From Coleophoma eucalyptorum (lineage: Eukaryota > Ascomycota > Leotiomycetes > Helotiales > Dermateaceae), in contig JALRME010000011.1 in the NCBI GenBank assembly GCA_026120035.1, positions 62,001-126,000 of the forward strand: DNA of 64,000 nt. Reading direction: 5' to 3'. The notes beneath the pieces were generated by a model that had not been told where the DNA came from, searched no databases, and saw nothing but the letters and a program-made list of their open reading frames with translations. Both the position numbers and the translations under genes were made by a program. How positions within the stretch are numbered: the first letter of the stretch is position 1; the number at the start of each line of letters is the position of its first letter. Positions 24,163 to 36,333 of the stretch are shown one piece after another.

Positions 24163-24491
24163 TTGCGGTTGTCGTCAAACCCGCCAATAAACTTCCCACA
24201 GTCAAGCTTTAGGTTAACGAAGCTTTTGATCAACACGGCTCCAGATGGGGTGCCAACCTTAGATTCAGAACTTAAAACGTTCGCTACCAGGGATGCATTG
24301 CTCGCATACGTCTCCAAGTATTAACAGCATCGAACTCTAATTTCAAACCACGAATGCGCGACGGTTCTTTTGGATCAACATAAAAATCTCCAATCCACCC
24401 CTTCCAATTTTCATATCACGTTTAGTGTCTTGTATATACCCGGCAATGCTCTTTGTCGTAGATCGTCGCTTCCAAATCCCTTCCCTTCCCC

Positions 24492-27263
24492 TCACATTGC
24501 AATACAGCCAAACCCGTACATAGCCTTTTCCACATCTCGCTTGACCTGATACCAATCCGCCCGCCGCTCGGCAAACTCATACACTTCCTCCGCGCGAAAG
24601 ATACCATGGAAACGGTCCCCATCCGCAATAATCGTTGCCATCTCCTTTGCATGACTGGGGTCGATCAAGTAGATTTGACTGAGTTCTCTCAGTGCCTTGA
24701 AATATTCGAGGAGATCATTGTTCTTCAACGTCCGGATGTATCCAAAATAGAGGTTCGTGTCGGAGATCAGCTTGATCGATCCATCAACGCTGATGCGCTG
24801 TCGCTTGAGGTGCTTGCAGAGTGCGGTGAAGAGACGGAGTCCGACTTCTTGGTTGAAGACGTCAAGCATCGTCTTATCCGTGCTGCCGACTAACATCTTC
24901 GTGTGTGCCTCCACCAGTGTTACAACCTGTTCTGCTGCGGCCGTCGGCCCAATGCCGAAATCCTGGACATTACCATCGGCACCAGGAGCTGGATTATAAT
25001 CCGTAGGGGCTTGTGATGTCGCACATACGTACTCCACTTCGTCCATGAGAACATCAATTCCCTTATTGAGTCCCGCGGCCACTCGCTCGTCCAACATTTG
25101 TTCGAATTTCTTTTTGGCTTTTACCGCAGGATCCAAGAAGTCATTTCGGTCTGCCAGTTTAGTGGCTGCAAGCTGTTGCTCGTAGAACACATCAATCATC
25201 TGAGAGATTAGATCTCCCACGTTGACAAGCTCGAGGAATGTCACCAGTGGTGCCACTCCTTGCTTACTGTGCTCGCTGACCTCGCGAGGATTGTATTTCG
25301 ACAAGTGGTTGACAGCTCGATCAAATCCTGTCTTTACGTGTCTGGTCCCCAGAATTTGGAGCAGGTAAACGAAAATGTTCTCGCATTGTTCTCGAGCTTC
25401 CTCCCCGTTCTGTCCACCAAGACGGACGAAGAGTGCAGCTCGCTCGATGCTTGCCTTGGCATAGTGAACTAGCTCCAGCGCAACCTCAATACTGAACAAG
25501 GACCGAATTCCTTCGAGTCTTGATGCCATCAAGGCCGCTTTTGCGGCGAGTTCATCTGTAGGGGCCTCCGCTGGCAATGGCGTGGACATACGCTTGGGAT
25601 TGAAACCTGGGGTCTGCGGTCGAGATGGCGGGCCGGGCAGCACTTGTAAACTGGCTCGGTTGCCAGCTAGTTGTTGGGCTGGGCTAGGGCTGGCCCTGGC
25701 GGTAGCAAAAGGCGAGGATATCGGTATGCTCGGAAGAACGTTCACTGGCATCATCACAACCTTTTTGAAGGAACTTAGAAAGTCCTTCTTATCAGCTTGC
25801 CGATTGACATTTCCCATGAAGAAAGACTCCGTTGAAGCGTCCTGCTCTGACAACTTGGTTTCCCAATCACCTACCTGTGTTTCTGCCAAACGCTTAAAAT
25901 AGTCCAACTCTTCTTGAAGGTACAGATCCACATGAGGTTCAAATGCCCTGGAGACTACCTCCTTAACCTTCGCTGGGAACTTTGCGCCAGAGTTCTTCGA
26001 CGGCTTTAATGACATTGCAAAGCGTAGACTCTGTTCAAAAATACCAGCCACTGCCTTCAAGTAGGATGGAATGCTTCTCTCGTGGGCTTCATCAAACAAG
26101 GGCGTGATATATTCCATTAAAATGTCGTCTCCAATCTTCTCCAGTAGAATTTGCAGAACATCCAGACCTGGTGGGAAAACTCTATCAATGATACTGGATT
26201 GTTCGTTGGTTTTCGCCGAGAGGTTCTCCAGAAATTCTCGTGAAGGTTCCAAGGCTATTCCGTCGGATGAGGCCTGATTGAGGCAATCCATAGAGTTTCC
26301 GAGAATTTGCAGATCAGAAAACATAGGATGCTTCTGCACGAAGAGCTCTATGCCAGCATGCCCACCATTGAGTACCCCAAGGACATGAGCATATCGCCGC
26401 ATTCTTCCGTCAATATCCCACACCTCGTATCCTTGCTCAAATTCTCTCAGCACCGCATTTTCAAACATTCCGATCATGGTCGTCAGTCTCTCCTCCCTTT
26501 GCCGCCATCCTTGTGCCAAATCACTACGAGCGAACATTTGCAAATGGGCCAGCATTTGTGCTTGTTGTTCCGGATCACGGTAGACGCGGAAAAGAATAGG
26601 ATCAACATGAGTCCTCGAGCGCGCAAGATCGAAATAAAATGGAGCCAAGGCAGCATATATTTTCCCGAATTCCTGCCTCGCAGAACCTCGGATGGACTTG
26701 ACGTTTGAGAATATATTGAGTAATGCCTCCGGCTCCAGCATAGGGGCTCGGGGGCTCGGGGGTTGGACTGGTTGTGGAGGTGCTGATAATGTAAGAGTCT
26801 CAAACCCATCTACACTTGTCCGTACTTCGTGAGACTTCCTCTGCCGTTCTTCTTCAATGCCGGCGTCAAATAAAGTTGTGCTCGTTTTTCGTATGCCCCC
26901 TGAGCCGTTAACTCCAATCCCAGTCCGTCTCCCTTCCTCGGCTTCTGCTCGAGCTTTCATCATTTCCCTCTTGACTTTGAGCGCGTCATCGAATCTCTTC
27001 CTGGCTTCAGCCTCGTTCCAGACGCCCATCAGCTTCAATCGTTGCACCCATCTCGAATCCTCATATACCATTTCTTGCATGCGTCTCGAAGTTCGTGCAA
27101 AGTTCAGCAGATCGGGTATAGGTAAGTAGTTAAGTATCGTAGAAATAATCTCTGCAGGCAAGACAGGTTTGCTTTCGATCATCTGTGTGGCTTTAAGGGA
27201 GGAGAGGATATCACTCCTATTCCTCCCCGCGCCATTGGAGATGCTGCGTTTGAAGTTCGACAT
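24492..27263 (-). CDS. RCY1: Recyclin-1: F-box protein with exocyst Sec10-like region and CAAX end
   Basis: A single 923-residue exon. Recyclin acts in endocytic recycling and membrane traffic at sites of polarised growth; it pairs with Skp1 through its F-box and binds Rab/Ypt proteins. The F-box is at about residues 33-80 (LPAEIISTILNYLPIPDLLN, then R-T-S-R-R-M-Q). From about 190 to the end the protein is helical and exocyst Sec10-like, with blocks such as FGKIYAALAPFYFDLARS and GFDRAVNHLSKYN. The last four residues are C920-I-A-M, a CAAX box with Met in the X position, predicted to be farnesylated; yeast Rcy1 also ends in a CAAX box. The gene is intronless, unlike most neighbours. Its promoter is the 389 bp up to the end of the SNF2-RING gene, in the same orientation. 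Confidence 0.93.
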   Translation of the reverse strand: MSNFKRSISNGAGRNRSDILSSLKATQMIESKPVLPAEIISTILNYLPIPDLLNFARTSRRMQEMVYEDSRWVQRLKLMGVWNEAEARKRFDDALKVKREMMKARAEAEEGRRTGIGVNGSGGIRKTSTTLFDAGIEEERQRKSHEVRTSVDGFETLTLSAPPQPVQPPSPRAPMLEPEALLNIFSNVKSIRGSARQEFGKIYAALAPFYFDLARSRTHVDPILFRVYRDPEQQAQMLAHLQMFARSDLAQGWRQREERLTTMIGMFENAVLREFEQGYEVWDIDGRMRRYAHVLGVLNGGHAGIELFVQKHPMFSDLQILGNSMDCLNQASSDGIALEPSREFLENLSAKTNEQSSIIDRVFPPGLDVLQILLEKIGDDILMEYITPLFDEAHERSIPSYLKAVAGIFEQSLRFAMSLKPSKNSGAKFPAKVKEVVSRAFEPHVDLYLQEELDYFKRLAETQVGDWETKLSEQDASTESFFMGNVNRQADKKDFLSSFKKVVMMPVNVLPSIPISSPFATARASPSPAQQLAGNRASLQVLPGPPSRPQTPGFNPKRMSTPLPAEAPTDELAAKAALMASRLEGIRSLFSIEVALELVHYAKASIERAALFVRLGGQNGEEAREQCENIFVYLLQILGTRHVKTGFDRAVNHLSKYNPREVSEHSKQGVAPLVTFLELVNVGDLISQMIDVFYEQQLAATKLADRNDFLDPAVKAKKKFEQMLDERVAAGLNKGIDVLMDEVEYVCATSQAPTDYNPAPGADGNVQDFGIGPTAAAEQVVTLVEAHTKMLVGSTDKTMLDVFNQEVGLRLFTALCKHLKRQRISVDGSIKLISDTNLYFGYIRTLKNNDLLEYFKALRELSQIYLIDPSHAKEMATIIADGDRFHGIFRAEEVYEFAERRADWYQVKRDVEKAMYGFGCIAM

Positions 27264-27652
27264 GTTGAGGCTGACGGCAAGCTACTTGGCTCTTGAGCCG
27301 CAGATGCTTCCAGGTCAAGCCTCGAGCTCATCTGAAGATAATTTGAGCAGTTCAATCTGTCTTCGCGGAGATGTGCATGAGACGAGGGATGATCCGCTGC
27401 TAGGGAGTGTTATGTGGAGTATTACTAAGGCTGCAAGGCTGCAAGGCTGATAAGGCTGCCCCCCAGATTGACGAAACTCAAGGTATTTTGCAAATCTACG
27501 AAGTGCAGTTTGGGCTTTTTCTACTATAAGCATAAGCTACAGTCGCTTCTAACCATGGCTATCTAAATCATATCAACTTCAACGCTTGAGGTTCAAACGC
27601 ATGATAAAAAACCCATACACTTCATACACCTCATACACCTCGCCAAAAACAC
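27264..27652. promoter_or_regulatory. Promoter of recyclin and 3' end of the SNF2-RING gene
   Basis: A 389 bp same-strand gap. It contains a small tandem run of CTGCAAGG/CTGATAAGG type near 27430-27450 and TACACCTCATACACCTC at 27620, otherwise nothing distinctive. Confidence 0.4.
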
Positions 27653-30600
27653 TCACTGCTGGCGCTCGTCCCATCTCTGTTCAGCCGCCTCTGCCACCAA
27701 GTGTCGGCGAACCTCCGTATTGTGTCTGAGGTCACTATTCCGCATTTGCTTCCGCTGTTCAATGCCACCAAACAGACAATCCCACAGGTCCTCATTCTCA
27801 ATCATCTCACCCCCCTTTCCACCTTTCATTAACAATCTTGTAAGCGCAGCCTGTTGTAGCTCCATAGAATTAGCTTCTTCCAGATTACTATCGAGAACTT
27901 CCTCGGGAGTTGTGCTTTTGGATTTCCCCTTCTTCTGAAAAAGTGACTGGCCCATATGCTCCATACGTCGCCGAACTGAAAGCTGATGAATAGACTCCTC
28001 AACAGTATCTTGCACTAGATAGAGCCATACGTTTGTTTCCTGGTGCTGCCCAATTCGATCGACCCGTGCTATTGCCTGGAGTTCCAATGCTGTATTCAAG
28101 AGTGGTTCGCACAAGAAAACGTGACTTGCGTTGACAAGATTGAGACCGGATGAATGTGCCCGTGCATGTAGAAGAAAGCATTCGGTGCCTGGATCCTCCT
28201 TGAATTTTGTAATTCCATCAGGCTTGTCGATCGAGGCATACCCAATGCGAAATTTAGTAAAAGCTCTTGCAAGGACGTCTAAAAAGTCTCTAAACTGGGA
28301 AAATATAATTGACTTAGCACCCGGATCAGATTCACGAAGCCAAATCAGATGGCGTGCAAGTGTATCAACTTTCGTGGTGAACGAAGGGCCGTCAAGCTCG
28401 ATATTCTTGATTTCGGCAAGTTTTGCCTTGCTGATCTCGGAATAGATTGCAGATTTCCTTGGTTTTGCATCCGAAGAGAATCGTTGCTGATGGACTGCAG
28501 CTACCTCCTCAGCCTGGATGGAAAGTTCTTGCGGCTTATAGGTAATGTCATGCAGATCAGCCTGGGTAAGCTTCTTCTTGCAAACCGGACAGTTACGGTG
28601 GGAGTTCCACCAAAGCTTGATGCATTCCTTACAATACTGGTGCCCACACACTGTGAGTGCACCCATCTCAAAGCTCTCTCTACAAATTATGCAGATACGT
28701 TGTTCAGTCGGATTGGTTGCTTCTTCCCGGAGATGCAGCAAGTATCTTCTCTTAGCTTTCGCTGTGGCTATTTTTCGTTCAAGCTTTGCTTCTTCCTCGA
28801 GGATAGCTTCAAGGACCCGCTCATTGTTCACTCCCTCATAGGGTGCAACCATATCGCTGACCTCCTGCAGCTGACGATAATACTCGATTCGTGCATTTGA
28901 TACAGTGTTGAAAAGCTCTACTTCTTTTTCCAGAGCAGAAGAAGCCTTCGTCTGATCACTGAGATGTTTTTGGACAAGCTTCAGTTGGGAATCCACAATC
29001 GAAAGTTCATTTTGGGCACGGTTGCTACCATTATCAGCATCGAGCCTTAAGCTGGTAGTCAGAGCACGTAAATCAGCTACAATACCACGGACTGAGCCTC
29101 TTTCTTTTGGTGGTTTTATCTGCTGCCGAATGCCGAGTAGTTCGATGGTCTTCTGAGGGAATGCTCCCTCGCCTTCTTTTGCGAGTCGTAAGGCGACCTT
29201 GACATCGAACTCTGTAAGTTTATTCTCTTGCCCTGTCAGGGCTTCATGCCTATCAGTGATGACAGCTTTGAGAACCATGATGTATACCAAGACTTCATCT
29301 TGAGTTTTAGTAGATGAATCGTATTCATCTCCTGTGATTTCTACTCCATCATCTTCGTCAACTAAAGGTCTAAGAAGAAACTGGATGGTGTTCTCTCTCC
29401 ATTCATCGAGCTGGTTTGCTTGAGCATCTAAAGCCTCACCAAGTTCATCGAGGCGCTCCATAATTCGTCGGCTTTCAATTCCACCTTTTGGGGGACTGGT
29501 AGGAAAATCGGGAATTTCTGAAAAGCTTTGAGTTGCTGCTTTCTTTGCAATTGTCCTCATGAGCTTGCTTGCTTTGCGAAATATCTTTTACAGCTTTAGC
29601 CAATTATTCATTACGGGAAATTATGAACCAGTTCTAGCATATTTCAAGCAGAATAACATACCTCTAAAAGTATCTCTTGTCTGATTTTCTTCGCCTTTTC
29701 GTAACCCTCGGTTTCAAGTTTGTCGAGGGCTTCAAATTCTGGAGAATCTGGTTTAGTCAACTCTTCGTTGGACTTGATCTGGAAATGTGCATTGGCCAGG
29801 AAAAAAACAGCCATCTAAAAACACATTAATGTCGGTACACGCCTGCATTAACACTATTGATATCTTACGTGCTCAATCTCGAGTGCAGCTCGTAACCTAT
29901 TTCGAAAGACTCCAAGACGCGAAGTAGCATCCACCCTGTCATAGTGTCAGAAGTACCTTCAATGGTATATTTGATTGACTTACTCATCTTGTTCATCGGC
30001 CTCATCACTGTCAACGTCTGAGAATTTCTCATTCGCGGTCCCCTCAGAACTGTTGTTACTCGCCTTTACGCTCTCATTCTCTAGTCTCAATTGCTCTCGA
30101 CATTCTTCAACGATCGAGGCAGCTTGTTGATGCGCCTCTGTCCAGATTGCTAGAGCTTCCTTGACGCGAGGTGAATTCTCAAACAGCTGACCTCTCTTGA
30201 GCTTCAACATGAGTAAAGACCTTTGATCCGCTCGAACAGTGCTATCAGTTTGATCCATCATGGCATCTAAGACCTTGAAATATGTCAACTACAAAGCCAT
30301 ACTTTGAGGCTATGTTATAACACAATGTTACATACCTGGTCTACTGTTCGCAATGGAGCATCCCCATTGCCTAAAGCACGCCTATTTCTACCTCCCACTT
30401 CAGGATGCAGGGCAGTTTGACGCAGTCGTAGGAGCCATGTTCGCATGGCCTCGGTCGTAGAATTCCGTTTCGGGTCCCAGTTATCGCTCATGGGAGCCCC
30501 TTCGGAGTCAAGACCTATCTCTTCACACATCTGGTTAAACAGTTCTTGATAGTGCTGCTCTTCGATAGGGGTGAATGGCATTGTTATTACATATCTTCGC

Positions 30601-32414
30601 TGAGCCGGTAGCCGCAATTCGTCCCGCACAGCCTGTTTACTATGTCGTAATGCTAGGCCACCAAACAGGCTTTGGAAATCATGCTTGTGCGAGGAAATGA
30701 GAGACGACCATACGTGTTTGTTTGAAGCATATGGCTCTTTTCGAAGAAAAATAAGTAGGCCTTGCAAATCTCCTACTTCATTTCTGACTGGCGTACCCGT
30801 GATACACCATGCATGCACGCGAGGAATTGTTCTCGCAACTATTGCAGCAGCAGAAACACCACTCTCAATCATTTGCGCCTCATCGATTGCAACTCTAAAA
30901 AATTGAAGTTGCAACAAGGGAGACTTGGGTCTCTCATACTTCTTCTTCCCACGTAGAACCTTCTCTGGGTTAAGCTTTGTGAAATTTAACTCAGCTGAAA
31001 GGACCCCATACGTAGTTAGTACGATATCGCAATCAGCCAGGTTTTCGAGTAGCGTCTTTGGTGTCTCTTTTTGCAATCTAAGTCCTTGATAATGCATAAC
31101 TTTCAATGATGGTGCGTATCTCTTAATTTCAGAGAGCCATTGACCCAAGATTGCTGGCGGCGTGATAATGAGGGTGGTGTTTGTTGGTATAACCTCCTCC
31201 TCAATATACGGATCAAAGACCTTTGAGCCTTTGTCCACAACGTGCAGGTCCCGACTGTGTAATATAATCAATGATAGAACTTCCACCGACTTGCCCAGGC
31301 CCATCTCTTCGGACAGAATTCCTCCTGTCGTGTTTCGTTCTACTGAAAGAAAAGGAGCAACGTCGTAGGTCACGACGCCATAGAGGTTACTTGCATAATA
31401 AACTCGACCGTTCACATCTTTACGTTGGACAAATGAGTGAGGTAACCTTTGAGGATCTGGACTTTTCGTCATTTGCACCCGTCCTGAGGCCCACTCTACA
31501 CCTTCTCTGCGAAGAAGCCACTGTAACGATCGCTTCTGGAATGGATAAAGTTCTGTCTTTAATCGATCCACCTGGATTGATTCTGCTTGTGCATCCTCCT
31601 TTGGTGGAACATGCACACTATTGTAGAAGTCTTGCGGGGACCATTTATTCACATACGCGATTCGGTCGTCAGGAAAATAGTGATTTACAAGTCTAGAAAT
31701 GACTGCAGGTTTCTTAGTGGCTTGATAAAGATTGTAAGGAGATGTGGTGACGTTCCATCTAATGGTAAAGTCTAATCGAAGATAATCCGAGTCTTCCTTG
31801 TGGAACAGGACGACATCGAGAATAGTCCAGATCTTGCCTTCGACTCTGGCCCACTCTTTGGAACTCAAATTTTGTATTTCGATGGCCAGCCTGATTTCTT
31901 CAGAAATATCGGCCTCGGCTGGGAATGTGGTCCAATATACGGTCCTTTGGTCATCTTCGACAATCTCAACATAACTCTGTCTATCTCCGGGGAGCAGACG
32001 GATGTATGCTTTAATGTCTTCCCTTTTCAATGGTGTCTGGAGCTTCGAGAGCTTGGAACCTATACACTTGACCTCCCAAGAGGCTTTGCCTAAAGTCACA
32101 AAATCTGGAACATGTGACGGTGTTCCAGCCAAATCCGTGACAGAGCGATCAGTCCGACTATGCTCTCCAGTCTTTTGTCGCTTGCGAGCTGGTTCCTGCG
32201 GCAAAGCGCCGCCATTTCTAGCGAAATCAACAAGAGAATCCGGTATTTCATTGGCAACCAGATCACTTGTAGTAGCATCGATCATATTTGATGCTGTTTC
32301 AATAATTCCGGAATGCGGGAAGCGTTGGGATGGGTGCAAACTACCACGTCTACCCGGAGAGGTCGAGGTACCGCCACCTCTTCCTAGTGCTCGAGCCGCG
32401 CCGTTTTTCCCCAT
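27653..32414 (-). CDS. SNF2-family ATPase with embedded RING finger (Irc20/SHPRH-type E3 ligase)
   Basis: Five exons on the minus strand (32414-30336, 30288-29984, 29935-29869, 29814-29662, 29563-27653) give 1504 residues. After a disordered N-terminus and an unknown fold, the SNF2 ATPase begins near 300: motif I is EEMGLGKS near 371 and motif II is I-D-E-A-Q near 510. DEAQ rather than DEAH or DEGH is characteristic of the SHPRH/Irc20 branch. A long coiled insertion precedes a C3HC4 RING near 1159-1200 (C-I-I-C ... C-G-H-Q-Y-C ... C-P-V-C). The helicase C-terminal half follows (IIFSQFRDFLD, then ARVDRIGQ near 1400). SHPRH is an E3 for polyubiquitylation of PCNA, and Irc20 is its yeast relative in recombination and genome maintenance; this protein should act in the nucleus. 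It is divergent from the mS41 gene. Confidence 0.92.
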
Positions 32415-32798
32415 GACCGGAGACCGCGTCGCAGCTAGATTTTATTGGCGTTGCGCACGAAATTCATGCTTACAAAGGATAAAGAAAGTGATGCGGTGAT
32501 TTGGTAGCAAGCACAATGGCGAACAGGAGAGTAAGAAGAAGTGATGCCTACTAGATGAGACAAGTTGAATGGCGAGGGAGGCTTTCCTTATCGATCGATA
32601 AGAAATAGCTGGGTGCTTTCACGCTATCACGTGAGTATCACGCTAGTATGTTGGGTCTTGGCAGTAAAGTGTTCGAAATTGGAACCTCGCGGGAAAGAGT
32701 TGATGCTAGGGAAATTGAGCACGCAACTCAACTACAGGTATATGATTCATCCCCTGTCGAATTGGCCCTCAGTTGTAACTAATTATCTAGTAGGCATC
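32415..32798. promoter_or_regulatory. Bidirectional promoter, SNF2-RING gene / mS41 gene
   Basis: A 384 bp region between two opposed ATGs. It includes the palindrome TATCGATCGATA at 32588-32599. No coding sequence is supported, although the frame of the mS41 gene stays open back to 32565. Confidence 0.55.
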
Positions 32799-33479
32799 AT
32801 GATTGTCAAACCATCTCAGCTGCGGCCCATACCGTCCTTTTTACTACCTTTTGCACAGTCAACGGCTTCCATCCAAGCTCGTGGACTGCATCACCGAGTA
32901 AAAGCATCACCAGTACCTTCCCCAACACCTTTTGTACCCGATCCGCAGACCTTCCTTACTCTCATTGGCCGTAATTTGAGCCAGCATGCATCAAAGATAC
33001 CTACCTGGAGGGCACTCTTTACCTTGACTTCAACGCAGCTCCGTGAACTCGGCATTGAGCCTCCACGCAGTCGAAGGTACCTATTACGATGGAGGGAGAA
33101 GTTTCGCAAGGGACAGTATGGAATTGGAGGAGATCTGAAACACGTCGAGAACGGTGTCGCCGCTCTGCGCGTTGCTGAGCTCCCAATACAAGGACGCAGC
33201 CCACTCGAGAAGCGGAAAGTGGTTGTCAATGTTCCATCCCAGAATCAACTCAGTGAGATTCCTCTTGAGAGTCTCGTACCATTGAAGGATCTACACGTTC
33301 AAGGCGCACATACAATTGTTGGCCCACACGTATTACCCGCGGTGGGAGGAAGAGCAGCCAAGCTCGAGGTAAAGGAGGGTCTTTGGGAAGACCGACGCGG
33401 ACACAAGATCGATGGTGGCGAGAGAAGACAGGCTGAGGTGCGTGCTAAGAGACGGGGCGAGGAGAAGCGGGCGAGGTAG
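32799..33479 (+). CDS. FYV4: Mitochondrial small-subunit ribosomal protein mS41 (Fyv4, IGR-motif protein)
   Basis: Single exon, 226 residues from the ATG at 32799. The first 40 residues are basic and Ser/Ala-rich (presequence-like). The fungal IGR motif lies at about 45-100: FLTLIGRNLSQHASKI, then W-R-A-L-F, LRELGIEPPRSRRYLLRW and E-K-F-R-K-G. This short domain defines Fyv4, now recognised as mS41 of the mitoribosomal small subunit. The C-terminal third (VGPHVLPAVGGRAAKLEV and a Lys/Arg-rich tail) is the extension seen in Pezizomycotina forms. The open frame continues upstream to 32565 but that part looks like leader sequence. Confidence 0.88.
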   Translation: MIVKPSQLRPIPSFLLPFAQSTASIQARGLHHRVKASPVPSPTPFVPDPQTFLTLIGRNLSQHASKIPTWRALFTLTSTQLRELGIEPPRSRRYLLRWREKFRKGQYGIGGDLKHVENGVAALRVAELPIQGRSPLEKRKVVVNVPSQNQLSEIPLESLVPLKDLHVQGAHTIVGPHVLPAVGGRAAKLEVKEGLWEDRRGHKIDGGERRQAEVRAKRRGEEKRAR

Positions 33480-36329
33480 GAATGTTGCAACAAACCGTTG
33501 TTGATGTAAGATGGTTTTTGCGCGAGGGAGGCTGTGCATGTACAAAATCTGTGGCTTGCATATTGCATTCTTCCTGCAGAATAGGTTGAACACCAGGACA
33601 CTATGCTGAGGTTATTTTGGTCCAGAACTGATGGCAGTCGGGGTGTATGTAGAATAATGGACTGCTTTACGCATTTCTGTCTAAGTCCCAGGTTATTCTT
33701 TGGGGCCAGGGAGCATTCAGCAATATAGAAGCGTTGTCAGCAAGGGAACATGGCAGCCGACATGGGGTATGCATCCTGCTATTACACTCTACTATTATAT
33801 CTTGCCGCTATTGCGGTTGATCTTCAAGCGTCAAGGTAAAGAACAAAGTTGACCGTGCCCAATCGAGCTTCGGTGAAGAGATGTCATATAGCTTACCGAA
33901 TTCAATCGCATGGCAAGGCAAGCATACCTGAGGGTAAGGTAAGGTGCGGTAAGGAAAGGGAGCCCGTTCCCATGGGCAGGCACCGGTCGCCAGCCGGAAT
34001 AGCTGAGGACTGCCGAGTGGAACAGGACAATGCGACATATGGTCATCCCACCAACCTGAATTTTCCGCCTGCCGCCAACCGATGCTGGCGGTCCAGGATG
34101 TAGCAATGATATGTTGCTCGTGAAGCCTTTTCGGACAGTTGTTGCTCATCGCCTACCTAGAAGCATTCCCAGTCCGTTGCAACGGGATTGAAATAGAAGC
34201 ACGGAAGATATCGAATCTGCATGGGCAAGGCGCATCCTCTCAGAGTCTCCGTGCCTGGTCATGGGAGAAGATGGACACCTCGTGATCGGGCCTATACATC
34301 CTGCAGTTCCCGAATTCCACCCTCGCTGGGCCCGCCGTATCTGCTTTCACTCCGGGCAGTTCCCTATTCCAGCACCGATGGGTATTCCGAGCCATGATCA
34401 GCCAAGGCGTGGGTGGATTTAGAGCGGTGCTCGTTTGGCTGGGCGAACGATGCAGTTAGTAGATCCCGGATGGGCTCGCCGGTGAATCATTCCCCCATCT
34501 TACGAGGTGCACTCCCTCACACCTTCCTAAGCGAGCAAGCCTTCCAGAAGGAAAGCTTGGTCTTCCATGCCCACCCTTTCATCATCACCAGCAGGCAGGT
34601 CCGCAATACGTTACCAGGCTGGGGGCATCGTCAGCCAGCCTGCGTACTCAGGCCACGAAACCTCATAAATCAGTCTTTGAGCCAAGCCAGTCAAATAAGG
34701 TAAATAAGGTTAACAGAGATAGAGGAGGGTCCTATCGCCCGATCTAGCAGCACCAACCATGTTGATGGGTGGTCGGTATGGCGTAAGTCGCGGGAAGGGG
34801 GTACGAAGTACGTTGGTGCTGGATGCCGTTTGAAGCGTGGACGCAGAGGTAGAGCAAGAGGAAGAGTCATCCTGCTCCTCCTCTTCATCATCAGCATCAT
34901 CGTCACCAGCGGCGGGAGGACCTATGACGGACGAGCATGACTTTGGCCGTCTGCATCGCACACCGTGCTTCATTTCCTGGCCCCAGAACTGAGTTAGTCT
35001 CCGTTCCCCGGTGTCATTTATTGGGCACCCAAGAGGACCAGCAAGACTCACAGCTCACCCGCACCCACACATTAGTCTCGCCCTTCTTGCGTCCTCCGCC
35101 GTACGTGGGTTTGTGCCAAGGTGTCGACAGATTTACTTGCCTGGCTTATCTTATCGATGCTGGCCTTAAGGCACTGGTCCCATAGGTGTTCTCTCCATGC
35201 CATAACCTGATAGTTTCGCTGCGGCGTAGCCGATCCACATCGCTGCCTGAAAAGTCGGCGCTTTAACGAGCAACGACGTCGGTTGACGAAGAGCATCATC
35301 TGCTGCTGCAGCCTCCACCGATGCAGGTACCGAAGACGACAACCTTCGAAATGTCCTCTGCTGATCGATGACTGTGACAGTTGATTTGTTCGGTTCGGTC
35401 ACCCATGGTGCTATGCAATCCTTTCGCGGTGTCTAGCTGAGCCCTCTGTCTTTCCTTTGCCCTCCCGTCCCTCCCCGCTCTCTCTCTCTCTCTCGCGCTC
35501 TGTGACATTTCGCTTTCTCGCATTGGCATCCCAAGCTCGTCTCATGCATTCCTTAGCGGCGGCTCTGGTGTCTGGCTAACGAGCCGTCGCTAAGAATTGT
35601 GATTCATACCCTCCACCGACCTTGCTACAACAACCTTCTTTGGCTGTGCCTATTCTTATTCTACCTCATGCCCGTCTTTACTGTCTCCGTCAATCACACT
35701 CCACTCCCGGCCTAGGGTCGTCCCTTCATTCCCGTAAGCCTCCTTGGGTGGCAGCCATGCACTCAGTCGCTCGCTACCATGACTACCCCCCGGTTCCTGC
35801 CTTGAGGCTGCCTTGGAGAAACGTAGGTTTGCTTCCCTTCGTCGTCCTCCAACCTGCGTCACGTACTCGTGGCTTGTAATAATCTGTACGATCCTGGGGT
35901 CGAATCGTGTCCAGAGGCAGTGCCTTCAGTCTGAGTCTGACCCTACCATAGCTCTCTTACTCTCTCTCTTACTTTCCACCAACGGCTCGCTTCTCTTCCT
36001 CCACCCTTCCCTCTTGTTTCAATTATCAGGCAATCATTATATAACCTCCTCAACGCCTCCCCTTTCCACTAGTCCATAGCCTCCATTATCATTGCACTTC
36101 TATAGACTAGAACCAGGCGTGCACCTTTTCCAATTGAGGTATCACAAGTACCGACCTCTCCAACTATTACCCATTGTTTAATTTTGGATACTTCTCTTCC
36201 CCATCCAGTACTTCCTTCAGTGCACTTAGACTTCAAGAGAGTAGTAGAGTAGAGGACAAATAGGTATTACCCTCCTCAACCTTCATAATTCTACAGTAGA
36301 TAGATGTTCGTTAGTATGCCCAGGGTACA
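33480..36329. other. Gene-poor 2.85 kb region with long pyrimidine-rich leader
   Basis: No gene supported. 33.5-35.0 kb contains only short frames without domains and a cluster of GGTAAG-like motifs near 33925-33955. A CT run occurs at 35478-35495. From about 35.4 to 36.3 kb the plus strand is strongly C/T-rich, which fits a long promoter and leader for the basic-region gene at 36330. Confidence 0.5.
35478..35495. repeat. (CT)n microsatellite
   Basis: About nine CT units followed by CGCGCTCTG in the C/T-rich stretch upstream of the basic-region gene. Confidence 0.85.
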
Positions 36330-36333
36330 TTGA
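36304..36333 (+). promoter_or_regulatory. Nine-codon upstream ORF
   Basis: The first ATG for at least 180 bases, at 36304, opens a nine-codon frame that ends in TGA at 36331-36333, overlapping the apparent start of the downstream main frame by one codon in another frame. Such overlapping uORFs usually reduce main-frame translation. Confidence 0.45.

Larger units (their letters stand above)
21868..24491. other. Repeat-rich 2.6 kb intergenic region upstream of the exporter
   Basis: No gene supported. The region has many simple sequences: GCTAG pentamers (22411-22440), two imperfect copies of a 38-bp unit (22525-22600), a run of ten G (22630-22639) and a run of ten C (22991-23000), CAG-type triplets near 23690 and CA/CT/CACT runs at 24113-24162. 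It must contain the exporter promoter (start at 21867) and the 3' end of the recyclin gene (24492). Open frames on the plus strand at 22681-23680 are low-complexity and have no splice continuation. Confidence 0.6.
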
